A stretch of 64,000 nt of DNA from Alnus glutinosa (taxonomy: Eukaryota; Streptophyta; Magnoliopsida; Fagales; Betulaceae): positions 46,145,154 through 46,209,153 of the forward strand of contig NC_084886.1 of NCBI RefSeq assembly GCF_958979055.1, in the 5' to 3' direction. The notes beneath the pieces are model-generated. The model was not told where the DNA came from and ran no database searches. It saw only the letters and a program-made list of their open reading frames with translations. This document shows, one piece after another, positions 12,511 through 25,643 of this stretch. Every line of letters starts with the position of its first letter. The stretch's first letter is position 1. Made by a program: the position numbers and the translations under genes.

Positions 12511-12529
12511 CGTGGCAATCACTAATTGG
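12511..12529. promoter_or_regulatory. ER stress-response element (ERSE-I) upstream of HRD1
   Basis: The plus strand reads CGTGG, nine bases, then ATTGG. This is exactly the reverse complement of the ERSE consensus CCAAT-N9-CCACG, bound in plants by bZIP28 with NF-Y. It lies about 145 bp upstream of the end of the putative HRD1 5' leader exon and is the right element for an ERAD gene induced by unfolded proteins. A match to 10 fixed positions can occur by chance, but the position is apt. Confidence 0.65.
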
Positions 12530-13419
12530 CCCGACTTACATCACCGTCGCTCTGTCTCTAGACGTCTTCTTTTTTTCTCTAATTGTAGAATAAAGCGGAG
12601 AGAAAAACAGAAGCTGAACTTGTTCGTGACAGAGTCTTAGTTCAGATTTTGACGACTACGGAGCGTTCTTAAGGTAACTCAAAATGTTGAATTTTATAGT
12701 TTTTTTTTTGGGTTATAATTTAATAATTTGATTTCTAAAGATAGTGGATTTGGGTTCTACTTTTTGTGTGGGGCTCGTATTCTCAGAAATTCGAGTGCCG
12801 GAACTAAATTCTGGGTTTTGTGGGTGTGTTTGGTTGCCGACAAACTGAGCAATGAAAATAAAAAAAGAACAAATTTTACTGCTTTGTGTTGATGCTATGG
12901 GGTTCTATATTGATTGGGTCTCGAATCATTATGTATTAGACTAGAAATTGTTTTCGTTCTGGATGTAGGGTTCGTAATTATTATTTTTGCTGTCATTATA
13001 TTGTTTTGCTTAATTTTCCTATGCTTTCTCAGTCATCGAATTTTGGTTCACGATCTGTAGCTCTCCTGATGGCATCATTAAGTTCCCCGTCCCGTCTGTT
13101 TCTCATTTTGCATATCAGTTTTTGGAATTATTGATTATTTGGTAGCTAAGGAGATTGAGGAAAATATAAGAAATTGAAAATAGGTGGAATCTTATGGCTT
13201 ATTTCTTATTTTGCTTAGTTGAGTGTTTTTTTTTTGGAGGTTTATTTGTTTGGTTCATAAATCATGGAAAATCTAATATTCAACATTATCTGGAATGACA
13301 AGTTTGTAACCACATGAAGAAAAAGAAGAAGTTGTGTTTAACATGTTAGGGGATTTTGATTTGCATATATTGGTTGAATTTTTAATTGAATGATATGGTT
13401 TAACAGTGTCTGGAGGAAA

Positions 13420-16400
13420 ATGATGAGGCTGCAGACATATGCTGGGCTTAGTTTAATTGCGACTCTAGCGGTTATTTATCATGCATTTAACAGTAGAGGC
13501 CAGTTCTACCCGGCCACGGTTTATTTATCGACCTCTAAGATCAGTTTGGTGCTTCTTCTCAACATGGGTCTGGTCATTATGTGCATCTTGTGGCAATTGA
13601 CCAAACGGGTATTCCTTGGTTCCCTCCGGGAAGCAGAGGTTGAGAGGCTAAATGAGCAGTCATGGAGGGAGGTTATGGAAATCCTATTTGCAATCACTAT
13701 TTTCCGGCAGGACTTTTCGGTTACGTTTCTTGCTATGGTCACGGCTCTGTTGTTAATCAAGGCTTTGCATTGGTTGGCTCAGAAGAGGGTTGAGTACATT
13801 GAGACCACTCCATCAGTTCCCATGTTGTCTCACATTCGGATTGTTTCTTTTATGGGGTTCCTCCTTCTTCTAGACAGTCTCTTTTTATACAGTAATGTAA
13901 AGCATTTGTTAGCGACAAAGCATGCTTCAGTTTCGCTCTTCTTTTCATTTGAGTAAGTCATCTATCTTTATGCTTCTTTTTAATTCTTTTCAGTTGTGTT
14001 GAAACATGTTCTTCATGATTGCATTGTCATGACTAGTGAAGCCATTTTGCTTGGTGACTGCTATTTCGTATGTAAATGCCCATTTATATGAATTGAAATG
14101 AGAAATGCGCTTGCTTCATCGAAACAAATTGTTGCAGATGAGTTTAATATATAAATTTAAGTTTAATGCTTTCACTTTTACCAACTGCTTAGAAATAGCG
14201 TGGTCTTCTTAACATGAAGTGATTGTTAGGGGGATAACTGAACTGGTCGGATTTTTGAATTATAAGGACTTATAATCCAATAAGGAAAGGCAAAAATACA
14301 GGAGATTAATAACTAAAGTTCAAGAAAGATGAACCATTTCAATTTATCATTAGAGTCGGAGATCTGATAGAATTTGAATTAGCATCAGGGATACATGGTA
14401 AAGATCGATCTAGATGGAAGAAGGATAAATTATTATTATTATTATTTTTATAAGCAAGGATAAATAATTATTGACAAAAACTCGAAGGCAGATTGAAGAA
14501 ACTACAGCAAGGCGCATGTTCTAGAAGATGGTTTTCCCGATATGTGCCAAGAGAAATTTGAATGCTCATTCATTGTTGATGTAAAAAAGTTGCCTGAGAT
14601 ATTGGGGCTTATGTAGCCTTAATTTACAACAATATAATATGGTTTTTCACCGCTTGTATTCTCTTCAAACAAAATTGACAAATACTCAAAGTGAGGTCCG
14701 GCTAAACCCTTGGTACGGAAGTTGCGGTCAACCAACACTTGCACAGGTTTAAAAGTTATTGAAGAGATACTCTTTTGTTTTCAATGACAAACAAGGTAGC
14801 AAGGATTAGTTTATTATATCTGTTAAGTAGTAACTCCATTGATGCAAAATTGTCAAATTGCCATTTCCATGTGATTGCTTCACATTAGTCTCTGCTTCCA
14901 AATCTGAACCAATTTCATATTTTCTGCAACGAGTTACAATCTTGACTGATTGCTCCACGCACTCCACTCCCTGAAAATGTTAACCCTCTTCTTTAGCATC
15001 CATTATGTGTGTCATGTGCATTTGCAAGATTCCTTTCTACTTCCCTATGGCCACGAATGCTTAGGATATCTCGATTTAACTTTATTTTTGACATATGTCA
15101 TTTTCTGATGTGTATTATGTATCTGCAAACAGTCATTTCTGTTATATGGTTATGTGTTTCATGTGAATATATATACTTATACATAGTTTCAAAGTCCTAT
15201 ATTTTGGGTGTTTCTTATTACAGTAACGTCTATTACTTTGTACCTCAGGTACATGATACTGGCCACAACAACAGTGTCGACATTTGTAAAATATGTGTTC
15301 TATGTTAGTGACATGCTTATGGAGGGACAGTGGGAAAAGAAGCCTGTCTACACATTTTACTTGGAACTTATCAGGGACTTGCTTCATTTGTCTATGTATC
15401 TGTGCTTCTTCCTCGTGATCTTCATGTAAGTAATCTACTCACTCACTTACCCGAAAAATAAAATCTTCCTACCCTTAAATTTTACACATTCACTTGTGTA
15501 TGCAGATAAGTGTACCTAGATTACATGTATAAAAACACAAACACATGGTATCCTATTGGACAATGCTCAAAACTACATACATCTCCACTTGTTGACTATG
15601 ATAAATTTGACTAGCTACGTACACTACACAGAGATGCATGTGAACTTAATAAAGATTGTACCACGTATAGTTATGCGTTATGGGTCCTTTTGCATAATAT
15701 GGAGATTAATTAATGTGTGATTTCTCAGTATTCTTATTAAAAGAATTTCCACCTTTCACTTATAGGAAAAAAAAGATTCCACCACCCCCTTTCTTCTGTT
15801 TAAAATCTTTTGTCATACTTAAAGAACCAAGATTAGCTTCACATATCTCTTATAAGGGGAAATTACACTTGCCCCCTCAAACTATAGTCCAATTTGCAAT
15901 GTCCCCTCAAACTTCCAAAATTTGCAATGTCCCCTACTAATCTACCAAGCCATTTCATTTACCCTAACCGTTAGGATAGAAAATCCTTTCATACAACCTA
16001 TTTTGTCAAAAGCAGACTGTGATACCTCTGCTGAGATGTGATGAAAATACAACTATGCCCTTAGATTTTATTTTTTTTTTACAAAAAAGCTTCGCTGGCC
16101 ATGCACAGTCAGCAGACCCACATAGGTCCCTTTTTCTTTTTTCTTTTTTCTTTTTTTTTTTTTTTTTTTAATGTTTTATCGGAAGGGGTATTATTTTTGG
16201 TGCACGTGACCCATTTTCGATCAGATTTAACAGAAAACCCTAACGGAGGTGGTTAAGTGGAAGGGCTTGGTAGATTGGTAGGGGACATTGCAAATTGAGT
16301 GGTAGTTTGAGAGGGGTAAGTGTAGTTCTCCTCTTACAATCTTCAATTGATTTCAGAATTTGAAGATATATGGTACTTGTAGTACTCTCTTAAGAGGTAG

Positions 16401-19400
16401 GGGTTCTCTAACGTGGGTTGGAAGTCAACCTTAGCTCAAACTCCAATAATCTGAGATGGGTATGCTTGAGCTTAAATTTGAACTCAGTGTTTGAGCTTGC
16501 ATCAGGCTGGATTCAACTTGGATCTGAATTGGCTGGAGATACCAAGTATCGTGATCTCTGTGATGTTGATGAGGGACTCTGTGGATTAGTTTATCCTCAT
16601 GATGAAAGTTGCCATGAATGAGGTACTGAACATTTGAGAATCAATCTGGGACCTGTCATGGAATGTTGATTTTGTGTGCAAGAGAGTAAAACCCTGGATG
16701 GTGGCCAAAGGTGTGGGATTTCACTTCCATGGAGAAGAATAGGGCCGGATTCCCTTTCTTTCACTAAGAATAATTACATAGTTGCTCTAATGACAGCTTA
16801 AACCCAACTATAAGTTACCCAATTTGGCCTACGAGGGTTCAAACTGCTACCTAGCTTTGGTATGTCTATGCCGGTGCATGTGTATGTCTGTCAACATGGA
16901 AAAAGGCTAAAATAGTCTTACCTGTTTTATGTTCCATTTTCCTTTCCATCGTTATTCACTCCATTGCTAGGTAGTTTTGATGTGATTCCTGTCTAGATGG
17001 TATACTTCATTGTTTTCCACTAAAGTTTTTATTGTTAAACTAATTTGTAGTTAGTTTTATTTTCTTTTGATTTGTTGATATATTCTCTATTGCCTCTTTT
17101 TTTCTTTTTTTAACCTTGTCACATCTTTGTTTTTATGTTTAGTTTATGTCTATATCCTATATGTGACTGACTTTGAATTGGATTCTATAGGAACTATGGT
17201 GTTCCTTTGCACTTAATACGAGAACTTTATGAGACATTTAGGAATTTTAAGATTCGTGTTGCTGATTACATGCGTTATCGAAAGATCACTTCAAACATGA
17301 ATGATCGATTTCCCGATGCAACTCCAGAAGAACTTAATGCGTGAGTTCTACTGTTTGCTACTGTTATGGTTGTGATACACGTACTAATACACATACATAT
17401 TAGTATTCTTAATTGTTTCTGATGGTTTTGCAGAAGTGATGCAACATGCATTATTTGTCGTGAAGAGATGACGACGGCCAAGAAACTAATCTGTGGGCAT
17501 CTATTTCATGTGCATTGCCTCCGATCATGGTTAGAGCGACAACATACTTGTCCTACTTGCAGAGCCCTAGTTGTACCACCTGAAAATGGGACAAGTACAG
17601 CTGGAGGGCACGGATCACGGCCAGATGTTAATCAGATGGGTAATTACTTCATTACTCTTGTGATTGGGGTGAATCAATCTTGTACACACATATTTGTGTA
17701 GTGCTTAAATTTAAATTGCACTGTGAGAACTGCGAATTTTATGTATTTTCCCATGTCATATTATGAACAAATCATTGCCTTTCCTGCATATATTGACATT
17801 TTGGTATCATTGAAATTTATGGGCACAATATCTTATCAACTAAGGAGAGAATAATAAAGCACCTATCAGAAGCAATAATTAGACCTCAGTCCTATTTTAC
17901 TTTTAATTAATCAATGTTTTAACAATCATCTCTTTGCATTCACACACAGCTGCATCTTTCTTAGACCTCAAGCTCAGTTTTGAACTGCCGCAGTGGATGG
18001 CAGATGGATATTATATGTATCATGTGTAGCAGAGAATTGACTAGACTGTACTGGATTAGATTTGTTAATTCTTCCCAGTTGTTCAGCTAAAAGTTTGCAC
18101 CACTTGAAGAGTTAAATAAAGTGGCTTAGGCCATAAATTTCCCTTCTGTATCAATTTTTAGCTTGTAAATAATTTTTTAGCACAATCATGGAATGATTGG
18201 GACCAGTGCATAAAGCCTGCCACATTACAATTTCAATATCTGATTTTTAGTTTCAAAAGTTACTTTTTTCTTCTAAATCATAATTCTTAGATGTTATTGA
18301 AAATTCTGTGTTGGCCCTTGATAAATCTATTTTTGAAGGAGAAACTTTAGACTAATTTAATAATTTTAGTAGAAATCATGATTTGAGGTCCAGATTACTG
18401 AGTTAATTTGAGCTATCGTTATTTATTATCAATATTTGGTTGCTTTTCTGCAGAATTTTTTGTATGAATATGTCAATTTAGATGTGATAGAAAAACTATA
18501 ATCTAGATTCTATGTAAGTGTAATGCAATGTGGTTAGTGTAGAACTCCGAGATGGATACTGTTGGCATTATCTTGTTATCATAGAATTGCTGTTCTGTAA
18601 TATACTCTTTCAGATTCTCGTTTACAGTTATAGTAATTTCATATTGCCAGTCGTTTAAACCTTATGGAAATGGAGTTCTATATTGCAATACACTTTTATG
18701 TATCTTTTTTTTTTTTTTTTTTTTAAAGAAAAGAGTTCTTCACTGTAATGATTTTGCACTCATTTATTGATATTTTAGAAAGACATTGACGAACTATTTT
18801 AACTGGGAACAGGGACAGGCACGGGAAGTACATCTGCTCAGGGTTCTGTTGTTAGTGGTGTGGCGGGTGACAATTTGAGCCAGCATCAAGTCAGACTCCA
18901 AGCTGCTGCTGCAGCCGCCTCAATATATGAGAAATCTTATGTTTATCCGTCTGCAAATACGTTAGTATGGTATGCACCTTTGTGCTACGAAATGTGTATG
19001 TTCTTGTTCAGGTCATCTGTTGGCCTGTTTTTGTGTGTGTAGTGTCTGTGTTTGGTGGGTTTATGTGGGTGGAGCATGGGTATGCTTCCTATCTGGATCA
19101 CAGAATTTTTAGACATAGAATGCAAGAACTCTCAAAAAACAAAAATGGCAGTGCTATAACATATTTCTTAATGCTGCCTTTATATTCTCCTATAGTAGGA
19201 AGGGTTAAGAAATGATACATTATTATTCTGATGTGCATAAAGCTCTCGGATGATCCAGTCAGGTTACTGACTGCTGTTTGACTTAATTGACGTTGCAAAA
19301 CAGATTAATATCAAAAGCTGCAAAATATATATCGAAGGCTTCAAGGTAGACTAGGATTTAGAGGTTATAGGTTGAAACCCCCCTTCTCCCCTGTCTCTTA

Positions 19401-21067
19401 CTTTTAATGGTGGTGGGACCTACTGTTCACCAGTTCAGATTTTAAAGCGGTGACAAAAGAAAACATTTGATTGACGATGACCCTGATGACTTAAAAAATG
19501 ATCCTAGGAGCCAACTCAGATTTAATTGGGATTAAGGTTTAGTTGATTTGAGTGTAATTGAGTTTTGAGACCGACTGTTTCACTAATATAATTGGTACAT
19601 TGAGTCTTATACATACTCTTCTTTGCAGGTCCGCTGGATATGCCGTACTTCCTAAGGCTCAAAGAACTTCGGCTGATTCTAGTAATGCAGAATCCAGTGG
19701 AGAACGAGCTTCTGTTGTACAACCACAACAGTTTGCAATCTCTGGTGGACCTGCAAACTTGTCCTTTCCTCAATTTCCACACTGTTTTTTTGTTCCTTTC
19801 CAGGCGCATGGAGCCAATTTGACCAACGGAGAGAGGTTTGCCAGCAATCTAAATATTCCAGACTCACAGCTGGAATCTCAGGAACAAGTTCTTAGACAGC
19901 AGATTGAGGTACAGTAAATTGTCATGCTGATGATTTTGTCATCGTGGTATATGCTTTGATGCTACCATTTTCTGTTCTTTAAATGTGACTGCATGGGTTG
20001 TTTGAATCTTCTTACTGTATGTTAATGGATACCATGTGATAAGGTCACATACTTCAAATTTAACTAGCAAAATGTAACCATGAACTTCTAAACCGTCATA
20101 TGACACGCTCTCTTTCTCTTTTGTGTGTGTGTGAGTACATGCTCTATGTTTGCATGTGCGCCCACACGTTTGTATGCTTTGTTGACATTTTTTGCTCTCC
20201 TGGACTGTTTGGTTAAGCAAGTATTATACATTCCTACTTACAAGCATGCTCCACGAGCAAGTGTTAAAAAAGAGTTTGCTAACTGTGGTCAGGTGTTGTT
20301 TATATTTTAAGTCTCTCATTTGAATCCTGGTGCTAGTTATAAGCAAAGCCTGCAGCAACTGGAAAATTTGCTGTTGCTACCCTTCATTGTTTCCAATGCC
20401 GAACTTTAACCTGATTTCAGCTACACAGCAATTGGGTAACTTTTATGGCTGATCATTGTAGTTCTAACGGTCATGTAGTGTTCAATAAGCTCACAAGGTG
20501 ATTGCATGTAGAATTACCTGGATCTTGGTAAAATGAGTCGGCTTTTTGTTTGATTCTTTCTTTCTGGAAAATCAAGAAAAAATCAGCCTCGACTCAAAAC
20601 ATTGAATGTGCGTATATGTTAGTGGTTGCATGCATAAAAGCAATTGTGACGTGTGTTTGATATCAGCCGATAACTGTCGGCAATTTAAGCTGATGGGAAG
20701 GGCATGGCATCCATATCAAATTTTGACAAACTTGGGCCCCAGGAATCATTTTGTTCCTCTTATTAATTGCATTACATGACTGCCCTACAATTCTAGTCAT
20801 ATTGGTTTCCGTGAAGTCTTGAATTAACATTGTTGCATTTTTAAGAAAATAAACGAACTTGATTCTGTTGTAATGTTGTGGTAACCGTCCCTTTTCATGC
20901 AGGTCCTGCAAAATAAGCCCCACATTCTACAGAAGCCGAAAGTTGAGGAAAACAAGGACATGTTTCCCGCAACATCATCGGATGGCAAAGGAAAGAATGT
21001 TGCATCTGCATCTTCATCTGTTTCAGACTGTGGTCGTCATGGGGAGAATGATGAGGTTGATACATAA
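13420..21067 (+). CDS. HRD1: ERAD-associated E3 ubiquitin ligase HRD1 (RING-H2), complete
   Basis: Multi-spanning ER membrane RING ligase that ubiquitinates misfolded proteins retrotranslocated from the ER. Coding exons: 13420-13952, 15249-15425, 17191-17340, 17434-17639, 18813-18969, 19629-19908 and 20903-21067 (TAA); 1,668 bp, 555 aa. The N-terminal part is a membrane domain (MMRLQTYAGLS, FYPATVYLSTSKISLVLLLN, AQKRVEYIETTP). The RING-H2 finger follows at about 292-329 with Cys292, Cys295, Cys307, His309, His312, Cys315, Cys326 and Cys329 all present, then a low-complexity Ser/Gln/Ala-rich tail. A 5' leader exon probably ends at 12673 (AAG|gtaact) and splices to the acceptor at 13406, which removes the upstream ATG at 13390 and makes MMRL the first start. 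A consensus ERSE lies upstream. Intron 2 holds a MULE-type MITE. The C-terminal tail is the least conserved part. Confidence 0.95.
15856..16330. mobile_element. MULE-type MITE in HRD1 intron 2
   Basis: A 475-bp element with long inverted ends: GAAATTACACTTGCCCCCTC at the left, and the right end reverse-complemented reads GAACTACACTTACCCCTCTC, both followed by CAATTTGCAATGTCCCC. It is flanked by CTCTTATAA and CTCTTACAA, a 9-bp duplication with one mismatch that points to a Mutator-like transposase. It is non-coding. Its ends resemble those of the element at 37996-38349. Confidence 0.8.
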
Positions 21068-21350
21068 CCTTTTGGATAATTATAGACGTATTACAAGGAG
21101 ACTGCAGAATGTGAATACAGGGAAAAGAAGCAATAGACATTACAACGTTGCTTCTTTTAGAGCCGTTGATGTGAGCAATGTTGGGAGGAAGTCCCCCTTC
21201 CGATATTATTATTATTTTTTTTTCATTTTCTAATCCTATTGATTTTTAGGTTTCGAATATTAAGCAATGTCCCTTGCAAATGATCAATTTGTGCCAAATT
21301 GTATTCGGCTTTTGATGTAAAAATGTGCTTATCTAATGCTGACAAACACA

Positions 21351-21385
21351 TCTCTCTCTCTCTCTCTCTCCCCCCCCCCCCCCCC
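21351..21385. repeat. (CT)n followed by a (C)n run
   Basis: About ten CT units run directly into a homopolymer of about 16 C, in DNA downstream of HRD1. Run length may be affected by sequencing or assembly. Confidence 0.85.
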
Positions 21386-22862
21386 TTGCAGGAGGAACAT
21401 AGATCTGCAATTTAACACAATGGTTGGCTCGAACTCGAAAAGCATTTATGAAATAAACAAGTTCGAGCCGAGTTTGAGTTTGTTTTAATTTTTTTAAAGC
21501 ACCCAATAAGAGACTCGAGTAAAAAAAAAAAATCTATAAAGCATGATTCCTTTGACAAAGGAATTTTTCCTCTGTTTTCTAAGAACCCAAACAGAGACTG
21601 AAGAGAGTAACCAAATATCTTAGACAAAGTAACAAAAGAAAATATAAACTATAAAACATCATATCTGACTGTAAGAAGATTGTTTGCAAGAGTGAACCCA
21701 AAAGTGGCCGCAGAGAGTGAGAGGTAGACACTGAGAAAAAGGGGTAGAGTATTCTCGGTAATAAAAATAAAACAAATTCAATGTGAGGTTTTTTGTTCTA
21801 CGCCATTCAATGTGAGGTTGAGGGCATTATCTCTCTCCTATTATCGAGAATTCTCCAAGAGTCTAAAGCCTTAAAACATAACTGTTGGATCTTGAGCCAT
21901 TTGATCTAAGCCATACATCAATATGAGTGGAGTAGTTGAGACTTGAGACTTTTGATATGAAGGCGTTAACTTACTTAACTCTCTGATGACAACTTTTCTA
22001 GAACTTGAAAAATGAAGACTAGACTCTATAAGACTATAAGGTAGTAGGATAGTTGGGTCTCCGATCCGTTAAACCTATTAAACCGAATTGTAGCTAGGCC
22101 TTTTAGTCTTTATATATAAAGTCAAATTATGAATTTTATATATATATATATGAACGAGTTTATCGAGCAGAGTCGAGCTTTGTTCACTAGCTTATTTCGA
22201 GTCCAGTCGAATATTGGCATGTTTAGTTGAATATTGGCATGTTTAGCTCGTATACTTAAAAATATGTTCAAGATATGTTCATTTAATAAACAAACTGATT
22301 TCGAATCGAGCTAATCTGAATCGAACTCGAATATGTTTACGAGGAGCTCTACTCACTTACGGCCCTAAATTGATTACAATAACTATATTTTCTTTATAAA
22401 TGCATCCTCTATATGAATGATTTGTGGATTTGGTTAAATAGTTGTATTTTTATAAATTTTATGAGGTTATAATAAACATTTTACATGTTAGCCGTCTTAA
22501 CTTAAAAGTAAAATAAAATAAAATCAACAGCAGGAGTTAATAGAAAAGAGCAGGTAGAATAGCTCACCATATTACAATTTTTAAAATTTTGAAAAAACAT
22601 TGCAAATATGATGATAGTTTAAGGGGATAAGTTTACTTTATGAAATTGCAATCTCAAATCAGATTTTTATTTCAATGATGCGGATACAATTGGCTCCTTC
22701 CTACCTTTTCTAGGAAAAAAAAAACCCATCAAAAAATTAATTTTGCATTTAACGTGACTTTAAAATAGTCCTTTATATTACTTTTTTGGGAATGAATTCC
22801 AAAAAAGTGATGGTCTCGGACATTACTCGTGAATTTGACCCTCTATTATCAAATCAAACTTG

Positions 22863-22866
<4 letters not shown>

Positions 22867-22910
<44 letters not shown>
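22867..22910. repeat. (AT)n microsatellite
   Basis: Twenty-two uninterrupted AT dinucleotides in intergenic DNA. Confidence 0.9.
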
Positions 22911-22912
<2 letters not shown>

Positions 22913-23578
22913 TTGTTGTTAATCTGGAAAAATAGCTGAATGCTACAAATGAAAAGTTTTACCTTCGAACGTACTTTGAAGCAAGATTCATATATTCTTG
23001 TTCGAAAATATGACAAAATAAATCCCATAGAAAAACATAATTTTAAAATAAAAGCAGAGCAGATATTAGTTAGAAAGCTTTAAAATAAAATTAATTTACC
23101 CATTTTTGTTTGAACAAAATATTATTGCAAACTTGATCTTTGAAGAGAGGATGGTTGGATCGAGACCAGACCTTAGGGATAGGTTCTCAATTAATTTTGA
23201 GGTGATCAAAAGATCTAGATGGAAGCAATAGGTTCTCAATTATGTAGGGGCCATTACTTCTATGGGAACAACATTTGCAACTAATCAGTTCCATTTTGGA
23301 CTGCATAGGGTAAATAGGGATCTTAAAATTCAAATCAAAGGGCCTGGCCTACTCAACGAACACCATCAATGTGCTGAGATATCTTATCAAATACAAAACA
23401 AACAATATCAGGTATCAATGAAAAACTATAAATGTACGAGGTTAATCACATAATACTTAACGCCATCCTGATTTAGGGTGGCGCAAAAGGCTTGTAATAA
23501 CAATTAATAATAGAATTATAATTATTTTCAAATCAAGATTCAATTAAGGAATTGAAGCAAAAGGGATACATAGAAAAC

Positions 23579-23630
23579 GAGTAGTGCTATTCGGTCCTCT
23601 CCCATCAGACTTTCATCCGACCCATGCATA

Positions 23631-23698
<68 letters not shown>

Positions 23699-23756
23699 AA
23701 GAAATGTCACGTGGGTCAGATAATGGTGTGAGGGGAGGGGGCCGAATAGCGCTGTT
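23579..23756. mobile_element. MITE with a (TA)n core and 10-bp target duplication
   Basis: A 178-bp element with ends GAGTAGTGCTATTCGG and CCGAATAGCGCTGTT (inverted), and a further TCCGACCCA/TGGGTCAGA inverted block inside. The centre is about 60 bp of (TA)n. CATAGAAAAC flanks both sides exactly (23569-23578 and 23757-23766), a 10-bp duplication consistent with a Mutator-like origin. The (TA)n may have grown after insertion, or be a loop that was always TA-rich. Confidence 0.82.
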
Positions 23757-23880
23757 CATAGAAAACTACTCATCTGAGTGTTTTCATATTAATAAACTGA
23801 TAAAAAAAAAATACATAAACTGATGGCTAAATCCATCTTATTAGACTTATATAAAGCCTCAATTTGAAAACCTAAAAATA

Positions 23881-23912
<32 letters not shown>

Positions 23913-24889
23913 GCACTTTGCACTAAAAGAATACAAAATGACAATTTTCACCTAGTAAAAGTTGAAATTAAGAAAATTTTGTGAAATACAAAATTAATTA
24001 TAGCCTCTGAATAATTATAAGCTTTTCAACGCCATCAAATTTGTCTCAATCCAATGTTAGAATCAAAAAATGTAAATTTCTTTTTAAGTAAAACAGATCC
24101 AACAAAAAAAAAAAGGGGGAAAGTTGGCTTGCATCATAAAATTCTGTTCACGTTGATGACTAAAATAAATTATCACAATATGATCAATAATCACACATAT
24201 ATAGAAGATGATATATATTTTTCACGTAGAAATCTAAATAGATAAGAAAAATAAAATAAAATAATCATAGACCTAACTAATTCAACGGTAAACAAATATC
24301 ACATCTACAACTAACTAATTAACAATTAGTAATACTACTTTAGAGGGTTGCTTGATCGAATTGAATTCCACAATTTTCCTCTTTGGGGGACCGACCTGGG
24401 TGGGTGTGGTGTTAGAAATTAAGGCTAGCTATTAATGAGGCAGAACTGTCGAAGTACTTTTTGTCATCAATTTATAGAAGACGCAAACGTATACGAAAAG
24501 TCTGGTCTCGATAATTCTAGTGAAAGAGTCATAAACTACAATTTGATCATTGAATATTGTGTAACGAAAAAAAGGCAACTTTACTTGCTCTGAATTATCA
24601 TCCTTCTTTTGTTAAGTCGATCTCTTCAAAATTTCAACATTATTGTAATGTCCTTCTTCGATCTATTAGGTTTAGGTTATGTCATACAGTAGAAAGTGTA
24701 AAATAACTTGTATACCCTTCAAAATTTTATAAGATTTCAAATTTTCCTCTACTTAATTACAAATATCTATCTATATTTTTTAAGAAAAAAAAAAAAAGTG
24801 ACAGAAAAACGTGACTGTCGATTACTTGGGACCCATCAAGTGACCCATCGGTTACACCGGCCATACAAATTTTTATTTTAATTATTTTT

Positions 24890-25059
24890 GGACAAAAATT
24901 TCTTACAAGTCAGTTTGTAAGAAATTTCATACAACCCACATATAAGAGTGACATGTGTCCTTTAAACATGTATTCCTCACATGCCAAGAGACACATGTCA
25001 ATCTTATATGTAAGTTGTATGAAATTTCATACAAACCAGCTTGTAGAAAATTTATGTTC
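24890..25059. mobile_element. Foldback MULE-type MITE, 170 bp
   Basis: Nearly the whole element is one inverted repeat: GGACAAAAATTTCTTACAAG at the left pairs with CTTGTAGAAAATTTATGTTC at the right, and GAAATTTCATACAA with TTGTATGAAATTTC further in. It is flanked by ATTATTTTT at 24881-24889 and 25060-25068, a perfect 9-bp duplication. It has no coding capacity. Transcripts would fold into a long hairpin. Confidence 0.82.
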
Positions 25060-25643
25060 ATTATTTTTTAAGTTAAAATCAGAGCATTTTGAGAATATCA
25101 TGTCCATTTGTTAGGATTTAAAAGAAAATCCTGAGAGAAGGGGGGACATTACAAAAATGTTAAAGTTAGTTACACTAAATTAAGATAAATTGAACTTTAG
25201 AAGGACATTATAAAAGGGTTAACAATTCATGGGAGTAATGAAGTGAAGTTTCTTCAAAAAAAAAATAATAATAATACACTGAAAAAGCAGAAAAACATTT
25301 GCATATATAGTTTAGGTGCTCTTGTTACAATTTCTTTCATTCATTTGCACTACTAATTAAGTTCAAATTAAATTTACCGTTCAGATTGCACTTCAAATCA
25401 TTAGACCAGTACGTATATTAGTGGTGGTTGCTAGACAAAAAAAAAAAAAAAGATATATATATATATATAAACAAAATTCTAATTCAATTTACAAGTCATT
25501 CAAACTCCAAATGAGATTGCACTTGTATCCAATTAATATGGAAGGCTATGTGCTCGTGTGTTTATTTATTTATTTATTTTTGAAAAATAGGATGAAAAAA
25601 ATACCTTTATGTTTGAATATCCTTGCATGATAATTGATATGCC

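Noticed and set aside
13390..13419. An earlier in-frame ATG for HRD1 (MIWFNSVWRK extension)
   Set aside because: It precedes a good acceptor (TTTAACAG at 13399-13406) that joins a 5' leader exon. Homologous proteins begin at the MMRL/MIRL position, and the extension looks intronic.
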